Shown: positions 1 through 9,028 of the stretch, piece after piece
How the letters are laid out: every line of letters begins with the position of its first letter
Numbering within the stretch: position 1 is the first letter of the stretch
Assembly (NCBI RefSeq): GCF_020884795.1
Contig: NZ_BBZF01000013.1
Coordinates: 375,791-439,790 of the forward strand
Length of the DNA: 64,000 nucleotides
Origin: Micromonospora okii
GTDB taxonomy: Bacteria > Actinomycetota > Actinomycetes > Mycobacteriales > Micromonosporaceae
Direction: 5' to 3'
The notes under the pieces: generated by a model
What the model was told of the DNA's origin: nothing
Databases searched by the model: none
The model's input: the letters and a program-made list of their open reading frames with translations, nothing else
Made by a program: the position numbers and the translations under genes

Positions 1-314
1 CGGCGTTGCAGCGACCCGATCCGCTGGGCGAGCGCGTCGGCCTGCCGGCGCTTGGCGGCGAGGTCCTGACGGGTGGCGTTGTGCCGCTCGATGAGCGGTT
101 CGAGCGTGTTCCAGTCCTCGTCGAGCTGCCGCTCGATCTCGGCGACCGTGGGGTCGGCGTGGGCCACGGTCGGCGCGCCGGTCAGGACGACGGCGGTGCC
201 GGCCAGGGCGACGACGGCGGCGGTGAGGCGTGACCGGCGTGGGCGCGGCGCGGCCGGCGTCCGGTCGGCCGGGGCCGACGGGCGTGCCGGATGCCGCGGG
301 GCAGGGTGTGCCAC
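1..314 (-). CDS. NlpC/P60-type secreted hydrolase, N-terminal part only
   Basis: Partial gene running off the left edge. The reverse strand from a GTG at 314 reads a basic N-terminus, a hydrophobic signal segment ending near a VAHA cleavage-like site, then DPTVAEIERQLDEDW and a charged helical stretch. This closely parallels the N-terminus of the complete NlpC/P60 protein at 2783-3793 (AEPSVDEIEAQIDKQWERL). The expected product is a secreted peptidoglycan endopeptidase with an N-terminal coiled coil; the catalytic domain lies outside the window, so the family call rests on that paralogy. An AGGAG at 326-330 precedes the GTG by 11 nt. A c-di-AMP riboswitch sits immediately upstream. Confidence 0.8.
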   Translation of the reverse strand, partial: MAHPAPRHPARPSAPADRTPAAPRPRRSRLTAAVVALAGTAVVLTGAPTVAHADPTVAEIERQLDEDWNTLEPLIERHNATRQDLAAKRRQADALAQRIGSLQR

Positions 315-340
315 CGGGCTCGGTTCTCCTTCTTCCTCTC

Positions 341-450
341 CGCCTACCGGGTTAGCTGACGGGTTCGGGCGGGAAGGGAGCGCCCTACCGCGGCGGGTGC
401 TGCGGATTCACCCCGGCGTACCTGGGTCCCCGGCTCGCCCCGGGAAGGCG
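341..450 (-). ncRNA. ydaO-type c-di-AMP riboswitch
   Basis: Read on the minus strand, the leader contains the characteristic conserved blocks of the ydaO/yuaA riboswitch in order: GAGCCGGGGACCCAGGTA, GGGGTGAATCC, GCGGTAGGG, CGAACCCGTCAGCTAACC and GGTAGGCGG, followed by a purine-rich GAGGAAGAAGGAGA. A closing stem can pair CGCCT (446-450) with AGGCG (341-345). This class senses c-di-AMP and in actinobacteria is commonly found upstream of cell-wall hydrolase genes, which fits the NlpC/P60 gene starting at 314. Ligand binding is inferred from the sequence match; the usual actinobacterial mode is down-regulation of hydrolase expression. Confidence 0.9.
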
Positions 451-676
451 ACTCGGCGGTGTCGGACCGTCACCGCCCGGCTGGCGGTGCAGCTAGCGGT
501 CGACGATTGACCAGGGTAGAGACGACCGTTATCGATTCGCAACCCGCCGGGCCGCGCCACGCCGCACGAATCCACCCCGGAAATTTTCTTCGCCTACCTA
601 TAACCAATGGAAAAGTATTGACGTGGGCCGGACGGCGGCGGGAGGGTGGCCACATCCGCACCTACCAGGAGGTTCG

Positions 677-2665
677 ATGCCCCGCTCCACCGTGTCGCCG
701 AGCAGGCGCGTCCTGCTCGGCGCCGCCGTGGCCGCCGCCACGGCGCTGACGCCCCTCACCGCCGCCCCGGCAGCGGCCGAGACGCCCCCCGACCGCCAGC
801 AGCAGTACGCGGACGCCGCCGCCGAGTACGGCGTGCCCGAGAGCGTGCTGCTCGGCGTCTCCTACCTCCAGTCCCGCTGGGACACCAACGCCGGCACCCC
901 CAGCACCAGCGGGGGCTACGGGCCGATGCACCTCACCGACGCCGCGTACGTGGCGAGCCTGCCCACCGGCACGCACCACGACTCCGGCGACGAGGACCCG
1001 CGCGGGGACGACTCCCGCCCCGCCCGCACCCCCGCCGCCCAGCCGCCGGCCGAGGACGGCCCGGACGCGGAGTCCCTGCGCACCCTCGACGCCGCCGCCA
1101 CCCTCACCGGCGCCGACGAGGCCGCCCTGCGCGCCGACGCGCCCACGAACATCCGCGGCGGGGCGGCGCTGCTCGCGTCGTACCAGAAGCGGATCGGCGC
1201 CCCCGTCGGCGCCCACACCGACCCCGCGGCCTGGTACGGCGCGGTGGCCCGGTACGCCGGCGCGGACAGCGCCGACGCGGCGGCGGCCTTCGCCGACGAG
1301 GTCTTCGGCACCATCGCCAAGGGCGAGAGCCGGGTGACCGACGACGGGCAGCGGGTCACCCTCGCCGCCCGCGCGGTGACCCCGCAGCGGTCCTGGCTGG
1401 ACCGGCTGGGCCTGCGCCCGCCGCAGCGGCCCGACGGCGTCGAGTGCCCGACGGGCATCTCCTGCGAGTGGATTCCCGCCCCCTACCAGTCGCTCGGTGC
1501 CGACCCCGGCGACTACGGCAACCACGACCTGTCCGACCGGCCGAAGCGGCAGAAGGTCGAGTACATCCTCATCCACGACACCGAGGGCGGCTACGACGGC
1601 ACCCTCAAGATGGTGCAGGACCCAACGTACGTGAGCTGGCACTACACGCTGCGCTCGTCCGACGGGCACATCGCCCAGCACGTCAAGACCAAGGACGTCG
1701 CCTGGCACGCCGGCAACTGGTACGTCAACTCCAAGAGCATCGGCCTGGAGCACGAGGGCTTCGCCGCCCAGGGCACCTGGTACACCGAGAAGATGTACCG
1801 CACCTCGGCGAAGCTCGTCCGCTACCTGGCGCAGCGGTACGACGTCCCGCTGGACCGGCAGCACATCATCGGCCACGACAACGTGCCCGGCACCGTCGCC
1901 TCCACCGTGAAGGGCATGCACTGGGACCCGGGGCCGTACTGGGACTGGTCGCACTACTTCGACCTGCTGGGCGCGCCCGAGCGGAGCACCGGCAGCCCGC
2001 GCACCGGCCTGGTCCGCATCGACCCGGACTTCGCCGCCAACCAGCCCGCGTTCACCGGCTGCGTGACGGCGGGCGTGCCCTGCACCCCGCGCGGCTCCTC
2101 GTCCGTGGTGCTGCGCAGCGCGCCGCGCGCCGACGCGCCGCTGGTCAACGACGTCGCGCTGCGGCCCGACGGCTCGCCTGCCACGATGCACATCTCCGAC
2201 CACGGGGCCCGCGCCTCGTCCGGCCAGACGTACGCGCTGGCGGGCCGCGAGGGCGACTGGACGGCGATCTGGTACCTCGGGCAGAAGGCGTGGTTCCACA
2301 ACCCCGCCTCCGCGCCCACGGCGGCGTGGACGAACGGCCTGGTGGCCACCCCGAAGGCCGGGAAGGCGACGATCCCGGTGTACGGGCGGGCGTACCCGGA
2401 GGAGGCCGCCTACCCGGCCGGCGTGCCGTACCAGCCGATCTCGCCGTTGCAGTACACCCTCTCCGCCGGCCAGCGGTACGCCGTCGGCGGCGTCCTGCCC
2501 GGCGAGTACTACCGGGCCACCACGTTTGACGGCTCCGCGCCCGGTGACTGGACGGTGATCCGGGGCGAGAAGCAGTACGTGCAGATCCAGTTCGGTCACC
2601 GGATCATGTACGTCGACCGCGCCGACGTCGACCTGCGGCCGTCGCCGGTGGGCGCGCCCCGCTGA
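677..2665 (+). CDS. Secreted N-acetylmuramoyl-L-alanine amidase (Amidase_2) with N-terminal SLT-like domain
   Basis: Predicted to cleave the MurNAc-L-Ala bond of peptidoglycan outside the cell. The start ATG at 677 has AGGAGG at 667-672; longer upstream reading lacks a ribosome site. The signal peptide contains SRRVLLG, compatible with Tat export, ending near AAPAAAE. Residues about 45-90 resemble a lytic-transglycosylase fold (VPESVLLGVSYLQSRW...GGYGPMHLTD), but the usual catalytic Glu position is Gln. The Amidase_2 domain lies at about residues 290-430, with likely zinc ligands in ILIHDTEGG and MHWDPGPYW. The C-terminal ~200 residues carry SH3-like repeats. It is 662 aa and monocistronic, with a strong terminator after the stop. 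Confidence 0.9.
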   Translation: MPRSTVSPSRRVLLGAAVAAATALTPLTAAPAAAETPPDRQQQYADAAAEYGVPESVLLGVSYLQSRWDTNAGTPSTSGGYGPMHLTDAAYVASLPTGTHHDSGDEDPRGDDSRPARTPAAQPPAEDGPDAESLRTLDAAATLTGADEAALRADAPTNIRGGAALLASYQKRIGAPVGAHTDPAAWYGAVARYAGADSADAAAAFADEVFGTIAKGESRVTDDGQRVTLAARAVTPQRSWLDRLGLRPPQRPDGVECPTGISCEWIPAPYQSLGADPGDYGNHDLSDRPKRQKVEYILIHDTEGGYDGTLKMVQDPTYVSWHYTLRSSDGHIAQHVKTKDVAWHAGNWYVNSKSIGLEHEGFAAQGTWYTEKMYRTSAKLVRYLAQRYDVPLDRQHIIGHDNVPGTVASTVKGMHWDPGPYWDWSHYFDLLGAPERSTGSPRTGLVRIDPDFAANQPAFTGCVTAGVPCTPRGSSSVVLRSAPRADAPLVNDVALRPDGSPATMHISDHGARASSGQTYALAGREGDWTAIWYLGQKAWFHNPASAPTAAWTNGLVATPKAGKATIPVYGRAYPEEAAYPAGVPYQPISPLQYTLSAGQRYAVGGVLPGEYYRATTFDGSAPGDWTVIRGEKQYVQIQFGHRIMYVDRADVDLRPSPVGAPR

Positions 2666-2681
2666 CGGTCGCCCCCGCACC

Positions 2682-2718
2682 ACGAAGGCCCCCGGTCGGT
2701 GAGACCGGGGGCCTTCGT
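2682..2718. terminator. Bidirectional intrinsic terminator
   Basis: A perfect 16-bp stem, ACGAAGGCCCCCGGTC (2682-2697) with its complement at 2703-2718, encloses a 5-nt loop. It sits between the convergent amidase and NlpC/P60 genes and can serve both. Confidence 0.9.
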
Positions 2719-2782
2719 CGTGCGCCGCGTCCGGGCGGCCTTCGCGGGGGCCGCGCCGGGGCGCTCGGGGCTGTGCCGAGCG

Positions 2783-3793
2783 TCAGCCGGGTCGGCGGAA
2801 GCCGGCGATCGGCATGTGGTTGATGCTCGCCACCTGGACCGGCTTGCCGGCCCGGGGCGCGTGGACCATCATGTCCTTGCCCAGGTAGAGGCCGACGTGG
2901 TGCAGGTCGCTGAAGAAGAACACCAGGTCGCCGGGGCGGGCCTCGGAGCGCGGGATGGCCCGGCCCTCGTTCCACTGCGCGCCGGTGAAGTGGGTCAGCG
3001 AGATCCCGGCCGCCCGGTAGGCGAACTGGGTCAGGCCGGAGCAGTCGAACGCGTTCGGACCGGTGGCGCCCCAGACGTACGGGTCGCCGACCTGGGCGCA
3101 GGCGGTCCTGATGGCCGTGCGCGCCGCCGCGCTGACCACGCCGGTGATCGTCGGGCAGCCCGGGCTGGACACCACGGTCTTCGGTATCGACGCCTGGAGC
3201 CGCTTGATCTCGGAGTTGATCTCCTTCTTCTTCTCCGCCAGCTCCTTGGTCTGCTTCTCCTGGGTGGCGATCAGCGTGTCGAGCTTCTGCTTCTCGCGGT
3301 CGTACCGGGCCCGGACCTCGAGCACGCCCTCGACCTGCTTGCGCTCCTGCGCGGCCAGCCGGTCCAGGATGGTGAGCTGCTCGGCGAGGGTGCCCGGCTT
3401 GGTGCTGACCAGCAGCGCGCCGAGGTCCTGCGGCGGGCCGGAGATGTAGTACCGGGAGGCGAGGTCGCCGACCCGGTTCATCGCCAGCTCCGTCTCCAGC
3501 GACAGCGGCTCGATCTTCTTCTGGAGTTCTTCCGACTTCTTCTTGTTTGTCTTGAGCTGGGCGCGCACCTTGTTGTGCTGCTCGATGGTGGGTTCGAGCC
3601 GCTCCCACTGCTTGTCGATCTGCGCCTCGATCTCGTCGACCGACGGCTCCGCGTACGCGGGCGCGGTCAGCATCCCGGCGCCCACGGCGACCGCCGCCGC
3701 CAGGGTGAGCAGGCGGTGTACGAACCGGCGGGCACCGCGTGGGCGGGCGGGCGACCGTTCCGGGGCATGGCGATGAGGGGGCGTGGTTGCCAC
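2783..3793 (-). CDS. Secreted NlpC/P60 peptidoglycan endopeptidase with N-terminal coiled coil
   Basis: Predicted to hydrolyse peptide cross-links in peptidoglycan (RipA-like family). The chosen GTG at 3793 follows GGAG with 9-nt spacing and gives VATTPPHRH, matching the start type of the paralogue at 1-314; a longer frame to 3862 has no better signal. The 336-aa product has a signal peptide ending at AYAEPS, a coiled coil over residues about 40-190 (many K/E/Q/L heptads), then an NlpC/P60 domain with catalytic Cys in FDCSGLTQFAYR and His in LHHVGLYLG. No ydaO-type element was found upstream, unlike the left-edge paralogue, so the two hydrolases may be regulated differently. Confidence 0.93.
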   Translation of the reverse strand: MATTPPHRHAPERSPARPRGARRFVHRLLTLAAAVAVGAGMLTAPAYAEPSVDEIEAQIDKQWERLEPTIEQHNKVRAQLKTNKKKSEELQKKIEPLSLETELAMNRVGDLASRYYISGPPQDLGALLVSTKPGTLAEQLTILDRLAAQERKQVEGVLEVRARYDREKQKLDTLIATQEKQTKELAEKKKEINSEIKRLQASIPKTVVSSPGCPTITGVVSAAARTAIRTACAQVGDPYVWGATGPNAFDCSGLTQFAYRAAGISLTHFTGAQWNEGRAIPRSEARPGDLVFFFSDLHHVGLYLGKDMMVHAPRAGKPVQVASINHMPIAGFRRPG

Positions 3794-3877
3794 CGGCACC
3801 GACTCCTTCGCAACCGACCGCCGGGCGCCTCGCGAGAGGGAAGATCGAGGCAGACGACCCACAGCGGTCAGCGCCCC

Positions 3878-3906
3878 ACATTAGGGAAGCGAAGGCACGG
3901 AATCAA
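3878..3906 (-). promoter_or_regulatory. Likely sigma70-type promoter for the NlpC/P60 gene
   Basis: On the minus strand a -35 TTGATT (3901-3906) is followed by a 17-nt spacer and a -10 TAATGT (3878-3883), about 85 nt upstream of the GTG at 3793. It sits in the 388-bp gap 3794-4181, which otherwise holds only the terminator of the next gene. Confidence 0.55.
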
Positions 3907-4125
3907 GGCGGGCCGACCCACCGTCACACCCTGACAGACACCGATGCACCAGGCGTTGCGCGGAGTCATCCGTCCGGCCGACACCCTCGCGCCGATCGGC
4001 CGTCGACGGCTGTCGGGACGGCGTCGGAGAGCGGTCGTCCGTCCACCCGCCGCGCGCCGCCGCGCCGCTCGGCTGAGCAACGGCACGGCACCGGGAAGAC
4101 GGCACCACGCCGTACCGGAAGACGG

Positions 4126-4163
4126 CGACGCGGCGTCACCCTCGTCGGGGCGACGCCGCGTCG
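4126..4163 (-). terminator. Intrinsic terminator after the Fe-S reductase gene
   Basis: A 12-bp perfect stem CGACGCGGCGTC (4126-4137) pairs with GACGCCGCGTCG (4152-4163) around a 14-nt loop. It begins about 20 nt downstream of the stop of the minus-strand gene at 4182-6380. Confidence 0.7.
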
Positions 4164-4181
4164 GCGGACGGTGGGTGGCGG

Positions 4182-6380
4182 TCAGCCGGCGGCCGGGGCC
4201 GGCTGCTTCTCGCCCGACGCCGGCTCCGGCTTGACCGAGCGGAGCAGCACGCTGGCCACGTCGATCACCTCGACCTGCTCGCCGGCCCCCTTGCCGTTCA
4301 CGCCGTCGCTGAGCATCGTCGAGCAGAACGGGCAGCCGACCGCGATGGTCTTCGCCCCGGTGGACATGGCCTCCTCGACCCGGTCCACGTTGATCCGCTT
4401 GCCGATCTTCTCCTCCATCCACATCCGGGCGCCGCCGGCGCCGCAGCAGAAGGAGCGCTCGCTGTTGCGCGGCATCTCGGTGACCTCGCCCTCGATCGAG
4501 GAGCCGAGGACCTCGCGCGGCGGGGTGAAGACCCGGTTGTGCCGGCCCAGGTAGCAGGGGTCGTGGTAGGTGACGCCGCCGTCGACGGGCTGCACCGGGG
4601 TGAGCTTGCCGGTGCTGACCAGGTGGGCCAGGAGCTGGGTGTGGTGCACCACCTCGAACTCGCCGCCGAGCTGCCCGTACTCGTTGCCCAGGGTGTTGAA
4701 GCAGTGCGGGCAGGTGGCGACGATCTTGCGCTTGCTCTTCTCCCGGCCCTCGAACGCCTCGTTCAGGGTCTCCACGTTCTGCTGGGCGAGCATCTGGAAG
4801 ACGAACTCGTTGCCGATCCGGCGGGCCGGGTCGCCCGAGCAGGTCTCGCCCTCGCCGAGGATCGCGAACTTCACGCCCGCCTCGTTGAGCAGCGTGGCGA
4901 CCGCCCGGGTGGTCTTCTTGGCCCGGTCCTCGAACGCGCCGGCGCAGCCGACCCAGAAGAGGTACTCGAAGTCCTCCACCTCGCCGACGCGGGGCACCTC
5001 GAAGCCGAGGCCCTTGGTCCAGTCCTCGCGGGTGTTCTGCGGCGCGCCCCACGGGTTGCCCTTGTTCTCCAGGTTGCGCAGCATCACGCCGGCCTCGGAC
5101 GGGAAGCTCGACTCGATGAGCACCTGGTAGCGGCGCATGTCGACGATGTGGTCGACGTGCTCGATGTCGACGGGGCACTGCTCGACGCAGGCCCCGCAGG
5201 TGGTGCAGGACCAGAGCACGTCCGGGTCGATGACGCCGCCTTCCTCGGCGGTGCCGATCAGCGGCTTCTCGGCCTCGGCGAGCGCCAGCACGTCGACGTG
5301 GGCGAGCTGGGCGGCGGTGGCCTTCTCCTCGCCGGTCAGGTCCTTGCCGCCGCCGGCCAGCAGGTACGGCGCCTTGGCGTACGCGTGGTCGCGCAGGCTC
5401 AGCACGAGCAGCTTCGGCGACAGCGGCTTGCCGGTGTTCCAGGCCGGGCACTGCGACTGGCAGCGGCCGCACTCGGTGCAGGTGCTGAAGTCCAGCAGGC
5501 CCTTCCAGGTGAACTGCTCGACCTGGGCGACACCGAACTGATCTTTCTCGGGGTCGGCCTCCTCGAAGTCCAGCGGCTTCCCCTCGCTGGTCATCGGCCG
5601 CAGCGGGCCGAGGCCCGAGCCGGCCGGCTTCGCCGGGTCGCGCTTGAAGAAGATGTTCGGGAACGCCAGGAAGCGGTGCCAGGCGACGCCCATGGTGACG
5701 TTCAGCGAGATCACGATGAGCCAGGTCATCGAGATGGTGATCTTGATGAGGGCGGCCACGCTGACGCCGGCCTCCCAGGCCGGCAGGGCGTTGCCGACCG
5801 CGTGGCTGAGCGGGGTGGCCCAGGCCGGGTACTCGAAGTGGTCGGTGGCGACCTTGAAGCCCCGGATCAGGAAGCCGAAGATCAGGACCAGCAGCACGAC
5901 CCACTCGACGAAGTAGCCCTGCCACATGGTCGAGCCGGTGAACCGGGACTTCCCGCCGGGCCGGGTCGGCCGGTTGCGCAGCCGGATCGCCATGAGCACC
6001 ACGATGCCGACCAGGCCCAGGATGCCGATCCACTCGGTGGCCAGGCCGAAGACCGTCCAGTGCCCGATGACCGGCAGTCCGGCGGTGGTGCTGACCACCT
6101 CGAAGTACGCCTCGAGCACCAGCAGCGACAGCACGACGAACGCCACCATCACGAACCAGTGCGCCGCGCCGACCACGCCCCACTTGAACATCCGGGTGTG
6201 ACCTGCGGTCTCCACCAGCATCTTCTTCGTGCGGGCGCCCTTGTCGGCGAACCGCTCCGGGGCGGGTTGCCCGAGCCGGACGACTGCCACCATCTTCATG
6301 ACCGCGCGCACCGCAAGCCACACCGCCACGGCGGTGATGGCGGCTGCGAGGATCGTGGTGACGATCTGGACGCTGCCCAT
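4182..6380 (-). CDS. Membrane-bound Fe-S oxidoreductase, EtfD-like (HdrD/GlpC-type CCG protein)
   Basis: Probably passes electrons from acyl-CoA dehydrogenases, via electron transfer flavoprotein, into the membrane quinone pool, as proposed for mycobacterial EtfD (Rv0338c). The first ~270 residues hold several transmembrane helices like a cytochrome b/nitrate-reductase gamma domain. Two 4Fe-4S motifs follow, CTECGRCQSQCP and CTTCGACVEQCP. Two CCG-type cysteine clusters come next, around CPHCFNTLGNEY plus HDPCYLGRHN, then CCGAGGARMW plus GCPFCSTML. The C-terminus is Ala/Pro-rich. The ATG at 6380 has GGGAGG 8 nt upstream. At 732 aa it is typical for the family. It may serve the acyl-CoA dehydrogenase encoded at 33.6 kb, which is an inference. 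Confidence 0.88.
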   Translation of the reverse strand: MGSVQIVTTILAAAITAVAVWLAVRAVMKMVAVVRLGQPAPERFADKGARTKKMLVETAGHTRMFKWGVVGAAHWFVMVAFVVLSLLVLEAYFEVVSTTAGLPVIGHWTVFGLATEWIGILGLVGIVVLMAIRLRNRPTRPGGKSRFTGSTMWQGYFVEWVVLLVLIFGFLIRGFKVATDHFEYPAWATPLSHAVGNALPAWEAGVSVAALIKITISMTWLIVISLNVTMGVAWHRFLAFPNIFFKRDPAKPAGSGLGPLRPMTSEGKPLDFEEADPEKDQFGVAQVEQFTWKGLLDFSTCTECGRCQSQCPAWNTGKPLSPKLLVLSLRDHAYAKAPYLLAGGGKDLTGEEKATAAQLAHVDVLALAEAEKPLIGTAEEGGVIDPDVLWSCTTCGACVEQCPVDIEHVDHIVDMRRYQVLIESSFPSEAGVMLRNLENKGNPWGAPQNTREDWTKGLGFEVPRVGEVEDFEYLFWVGCAGAFEDRAKKTTRAVATLLNEAGVKFAILGEGETCSGDPARRIGNEFVFQMLAQQNVETLNEAFEGREKSKRKIVATCPHCFNTLGNEYGQLGGEFEVVHHTQLLAHLVSTGKLTPVQPVDGGVTYHDPCYLGRHNRVFTPPREVLGSSIEGEVTEMPRNSERSFCCGAGGARMWMEEKIGKRINVDRVEEAMSTGAKTIAVGCPFCSTMLSDGVNGKGAGEQVEVIDVASVLLRSVKPEPASGEKQPAPAAG

Positions 6381-6595
6381 CGAGTTGGCCTCCCGGTCTG
6401 CTGCCTGGTCGAGCGGCTCGGCGACCGGGGGTCGGCTCAGGGGCGGGCCCGGCGCTCCGCCGTCACCGCACCCCGACCGGACCGGTCGATGACCTCGCTC
6501 CGCTCGGTCATGCAGTGCAGCCTACGCGCAAGGTTACCCATCGGTAACGTGAGTCTTCTCGCACGGGCCACGCCGCCCTGCCGACACCTTAGGAT

Positions 6596-6662
6596 GCCCG
6601 GCGCCGAAGCGCCGGGCAGGGGCTCGGCGGGGTGACGCGGCGCGCCCCGACGCGGGGCGCGC
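6596..6662 (-). terminator. Tandem hairpins after crgA
   Basis: Two perfect stem-loops follow the crgA stop on the minus strand. The first is a 10-bp stem (6640-6649 with 6653-6662) and the second a 9-bp stem (6596-6604 with 6609-6617) with a CGAA loop. No T-run is present, which is usual for GC-rich actinomycetes. Confidence 0.6.
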
Positions 6663-6664
6663 GG

Positions 6665-6928
6665 TCAGCGCCAGCGGGAGAGCAGGACCAGGGAGGCGAC
6701 CATCGCGCCGAAGCCCACCGCGAGGTTCCAGTAACCCCACGCCATGACCGGGTACTCCTGCTCGGACAGGTAGTACACGACCAGCCAGGCGATGCCGGCG
6801 ACGATCAGCGCGACCGCCGTGACGGGCAGCCAGACCGGGCTGGGCTTGCGCGTCGCCGCCGTCGCCGTCGGACGCACGTCCGTCGGCGGGGTGTACACCT
6901 TCTTCTTACGGACCTGAGACTTGGGCAC
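6665..6928 (-). CDS. crgA: Cell division protein CrgA
   Basis: Small integral membrane protein of the actinobacterial divisome that helps coordinate FtsZ-ring and septal peptidoglycan synthesis. The GTG at 6928 (VPKSQVRKKKVYTPP) is preceded by GGAG with 6-nt spacing and gives an 87-aa protein of normal family size; the longer frame to 7000 adds an arginine-rich tail without support. The basic KVRKKK-like N-terminus, two transmembrane helices (about residues 31-52 and 63-82) and the short SRWR end match CrgA. It stands divergent to the DUF881 gene and close to the pknB/pbpA/rodA operon, its usual neighbourhood. Confidence 0.95.
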   Translation of the reverse strand: MPKSQVRKKKVYTPPTDVRPTATAATRKPSPVWLPVTAVALIVAGIAWLVVYYLSEQEYPVMAWGYWNLAVGFGAMVASLVLLSRWR

Positions 6929-7165
6929 GACGCTCTCCAGAGGGGGTGACGACCTCGTCCGGCCTGACAACCGGGCGCGGGGGCGACGGTCCATGGCCAA
7001 TAATGTTCGACAGCTAGCGTAGTCCGGAAGACCCGTTCAAGCCATGAATGGGGTCAGGCCGATGCGCCCAGTGACCGAAAAAGGCGGGACTGTTCCGGTC
7101 CTCGCCCCGGCTCGCGCCCTCGCGGGCCGACCCCAGACGACCAGACGAGGCGGAAGGAACGCTCG

Positions 7166-7972
7166 GTGGAGTACACGTCCGGCGCGACCTCCTGGCAGAA
7201 GGCCCTCCGGCGGGCGGTCGTCGCCCTCCTGCCCCGGCGTCGGCGGCAGCGGCGGCGGGGCTGGTCGATCGGGGTGCCGCTGATCGCCGCGGCGGCCGGG
7301 CTGCTCTTCACCACGACCGCCACCACCGCCGGGGGCACCGCCCTGCGGGAGGACCGCCGCCCCCAGCTCACCCAGCTCATCGAGGACCGCCGGGAGCAGG
7401 TCGCGGCGAGCGAGCGCCGGGCCGCCCAGCTACGGGACGAGGTCGAGGACGAGACCGCCGCCCTCGCCCACTCCGACGGGCCGATCAAGGAGCAGCAGGA
7501 CCGCGCCGCCGGCAGCCGGCAGTCCGCCGGGTTCACCGCGCTCACCGGCAGCGGGGTCACCGTCGAGCTCAACGACGCCCCCGGCCGGCCCGACCAGGGG
7601 ATGCCCGACGGGGCCACCAACGACGACCTGGTCGTCCACCAGCAGGACGTCCAGGCCGTGGTGAACGCGCTCTGGGCCGGCGGCGCGGAGGCCATGTCAA
7701 TCATGAACGTCCGCGTCCTCGCCACCAGCGCGGTACGCTGCGTGGGTAACACCCTGCTGCTGCACGGTCGGGTGTACTCCCCTCCGTTCAAGATCGTTGC
7801 AATCGGCGACCCCGCTGCGCTCCAGCAGGCCCTCGCCGCTTCCGAGGGGGTCAAGATGTTCAAGGGCGCGGTCGACGACTACCAGCTCGGCTACCGCGAG
7901 ACCGTCTCGACGGTCACCGTGCCGGCCTTCGAGGACTCCACAGCCCTGCGCTCCGCGACGGTGCCGAGATGA
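7166..7972 (+). CDS. DUF881 family membrane-anchored protein
   Basis: Conserved in actinobacteria next to division genes; biochemical role unknown. The GTG at 7166 follows GGAAGGA at 7 nt. The 268-aa protein has a very basic cytoplasmic N-terminus, one transmembrane helix (about residues 35-58), a charged coiled-coil stretch (about residues 60-110) and then the DUF881 fold with [39 protein letters not shown] and [15 protein letters not shown]. The extracellular placement of the DUF881 domain is predicted from the single helix. Its stop overlaps the sortase start by 4 nt (ATGA), so the two are probably translationally coupled. Confidence 0.9.
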   Translation: MEYTSGATSWQKALRRAVVALLPRRRRQRRRGWSIGVPLIAAAAGLLFTTTATTAGGTALREDRRPQLTQLIEDRREQVAASERRAAQLRDEVEDETAALAHSDGPIKEQQDRAAGSRQSAGFTALTGSGVTVELNDAPGRPDQGMPDGATNDDLVVHQQDVQAVVNALWAGGAEAMSIMNVRVLATSAVRCVGNTLLLHGRVYSPPFKIVAIGDPAALQQALAASEGVKMFKGAVDDYQLGYRETVSTVTVPAFEDSTALRSATVPR

Positions 7973-9027
7973 ACCGGCCGCCCGACGACCACACGGACGG
8001 CGGGCACCGTGGCCGGGGCGAGGACCCCACCGCCTTCCTCCCCCGGCTCGACCGTTCCACCCCGGCGGCGCCCCGGCCACCCGGCCCCACCGGCCCCTGG
8101 CCGGCCCCGGACCCGGCCGCCCCCGCACTGGTCCCCGCAGGGCACGGCCGTCCGCCCGCCCACGATCCCGCCCTCGACTCGACCGCGCTGATGGGCGCGG
8201 TGCCCCGCACGCCGCAGACGGGCGCGCCCACCGACGCCGAGCCGGGCGAACCGCCCCGGCCGCGCCGCGGCGAGCGGGTGGTGCAGCTCCGGCCCGAGCA
8301 GACCGCCGAGGGCTACCGCAGCGTCTACTCCGAGCTGACCCGGCCGTCGTTCGGGGCCCGGCTGCGCGCCGGGGTCCGGTTCACCGGCGAGGTGCTGATC
8401 ACCCTCGGCCTGGTGGTGCTCCTCTTCGCCGGTTACGAGGTGTGGGGCAAGTCGGCCATCGTCGACGCCCACCGGGACGACCTCAGCAACCAGCTCGCCC
8501 GCGAGTGGGGCCCGACCGGCGACCGCACGGTGGCCCCCAGCGCCCGTGCCGCCGCGACGCCGAAGCCGCCCGTGCGGGGCAAGCCCATCGCCGGGCTCCA
8601 CATCCCCCGGCTCGACAAGAACTGGATCGTCGTCGAGGGGGTCGGCCAGGAGGACATCCGGTACGCCCCCGGCCACTACCCGGACAGCGCCATGCCCGGC
8701 GAGGTGGGCAACTTCTCCATCGCCGGCCACCGCAACCGGGCCACCTTCTGGCGGCTGGACGAGCTGACCGACGGCGACGTCATCGTCGTCGAGGGCAGGA
8801 CCGAGTGGTACGTCTACCGGGTCGACAAGACGCGGATCGTCCGGCCGAACCAGGTCGAGGTCGTCGCGCCGGTGCCGATGCAGCCGGGCGCGAAGCCGAA
8901 GCGGAAGCTGCTGACCCTCACCACCTGCAACCCGAAGTTCGACAACTACCAGCGGCTGATCGTGCACGCCGAGCTGGAGCGCGCGCAGCCCAAGTCGGCG
9001 GGCCGCCCGGCGGAGCTGGGAGGCTGA
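7969..9027 (+). CDS. Class E sortase
   Basis: Membrane transpeptidase that attaches surface proteins to peptidoglycan; class E enzymes usually recognise LAXTG-type signals. Residues 1-~115 are Pro/Ala-rich and probably disordered in the cytoplasm, then a transmembrane helix (about 133-155), then the sortase beta-barrel. Catalytic His lies in [12 protein letters not shown], Cys in [10 protein letters not shown], and the following Arg in YQRLIVH. The substrate segment [10 protein letters not shown] at the start of the domain is also typical. At 352 aa it is longer than minimal sortases because of the N-terminal tail. No LPXTG/LAXTG substrate gene was found in this window. Confidence 0.93.
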   Translation: MNRPPDDHTDGGHRGRGEDPTAFLPRLDRSTPAAPRPPGPTGPWPAPDPAAPALVPAGHGRPPAHDPALDSTALMGAVPRTPQTGAPTDAEPGEPPRPRRGERVVQLRPEQTAEGYRSVYSELTRPSFGARLRAGVRFTGEVLITLGLVVLLFAGYEVWGKSAIVDAHRDDLSNQLAREWGPTGDRTVAPSARAAATPKPPVRGKPIAGLHIPRLDKNWIVVEGVGQEDIRYAPGHYPDSAMPGEVGNFSIAGHRNRATFWRLDELTDGDVIVVEGRTEWYVYRVDKTRIVRPNQVEVVAPVPMQPGAKPKRKLLTLTTCNPKFDNYQRLIVHAELERAQPKSAGRPAELGG

Positions 9028-9028
9028 C

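Noticed and set aside
662-2683. A long minus-strand frame opposite the amidase gene
   Set aside because: A shadow of GC-rich codon bias; the plus frame has signal peptide, Amidase_2 motifs and a good ribosome site.
3794-4125. A second c-di-AMP riboswitch upstream of the NlpC/P60 gene at 2783-3793
   Set aside because: Searched for the conserved ydaO blocks (GGTGAATCC, CAGCTAACC, GGTAGGCGG) and found none; only a promoter was seen.
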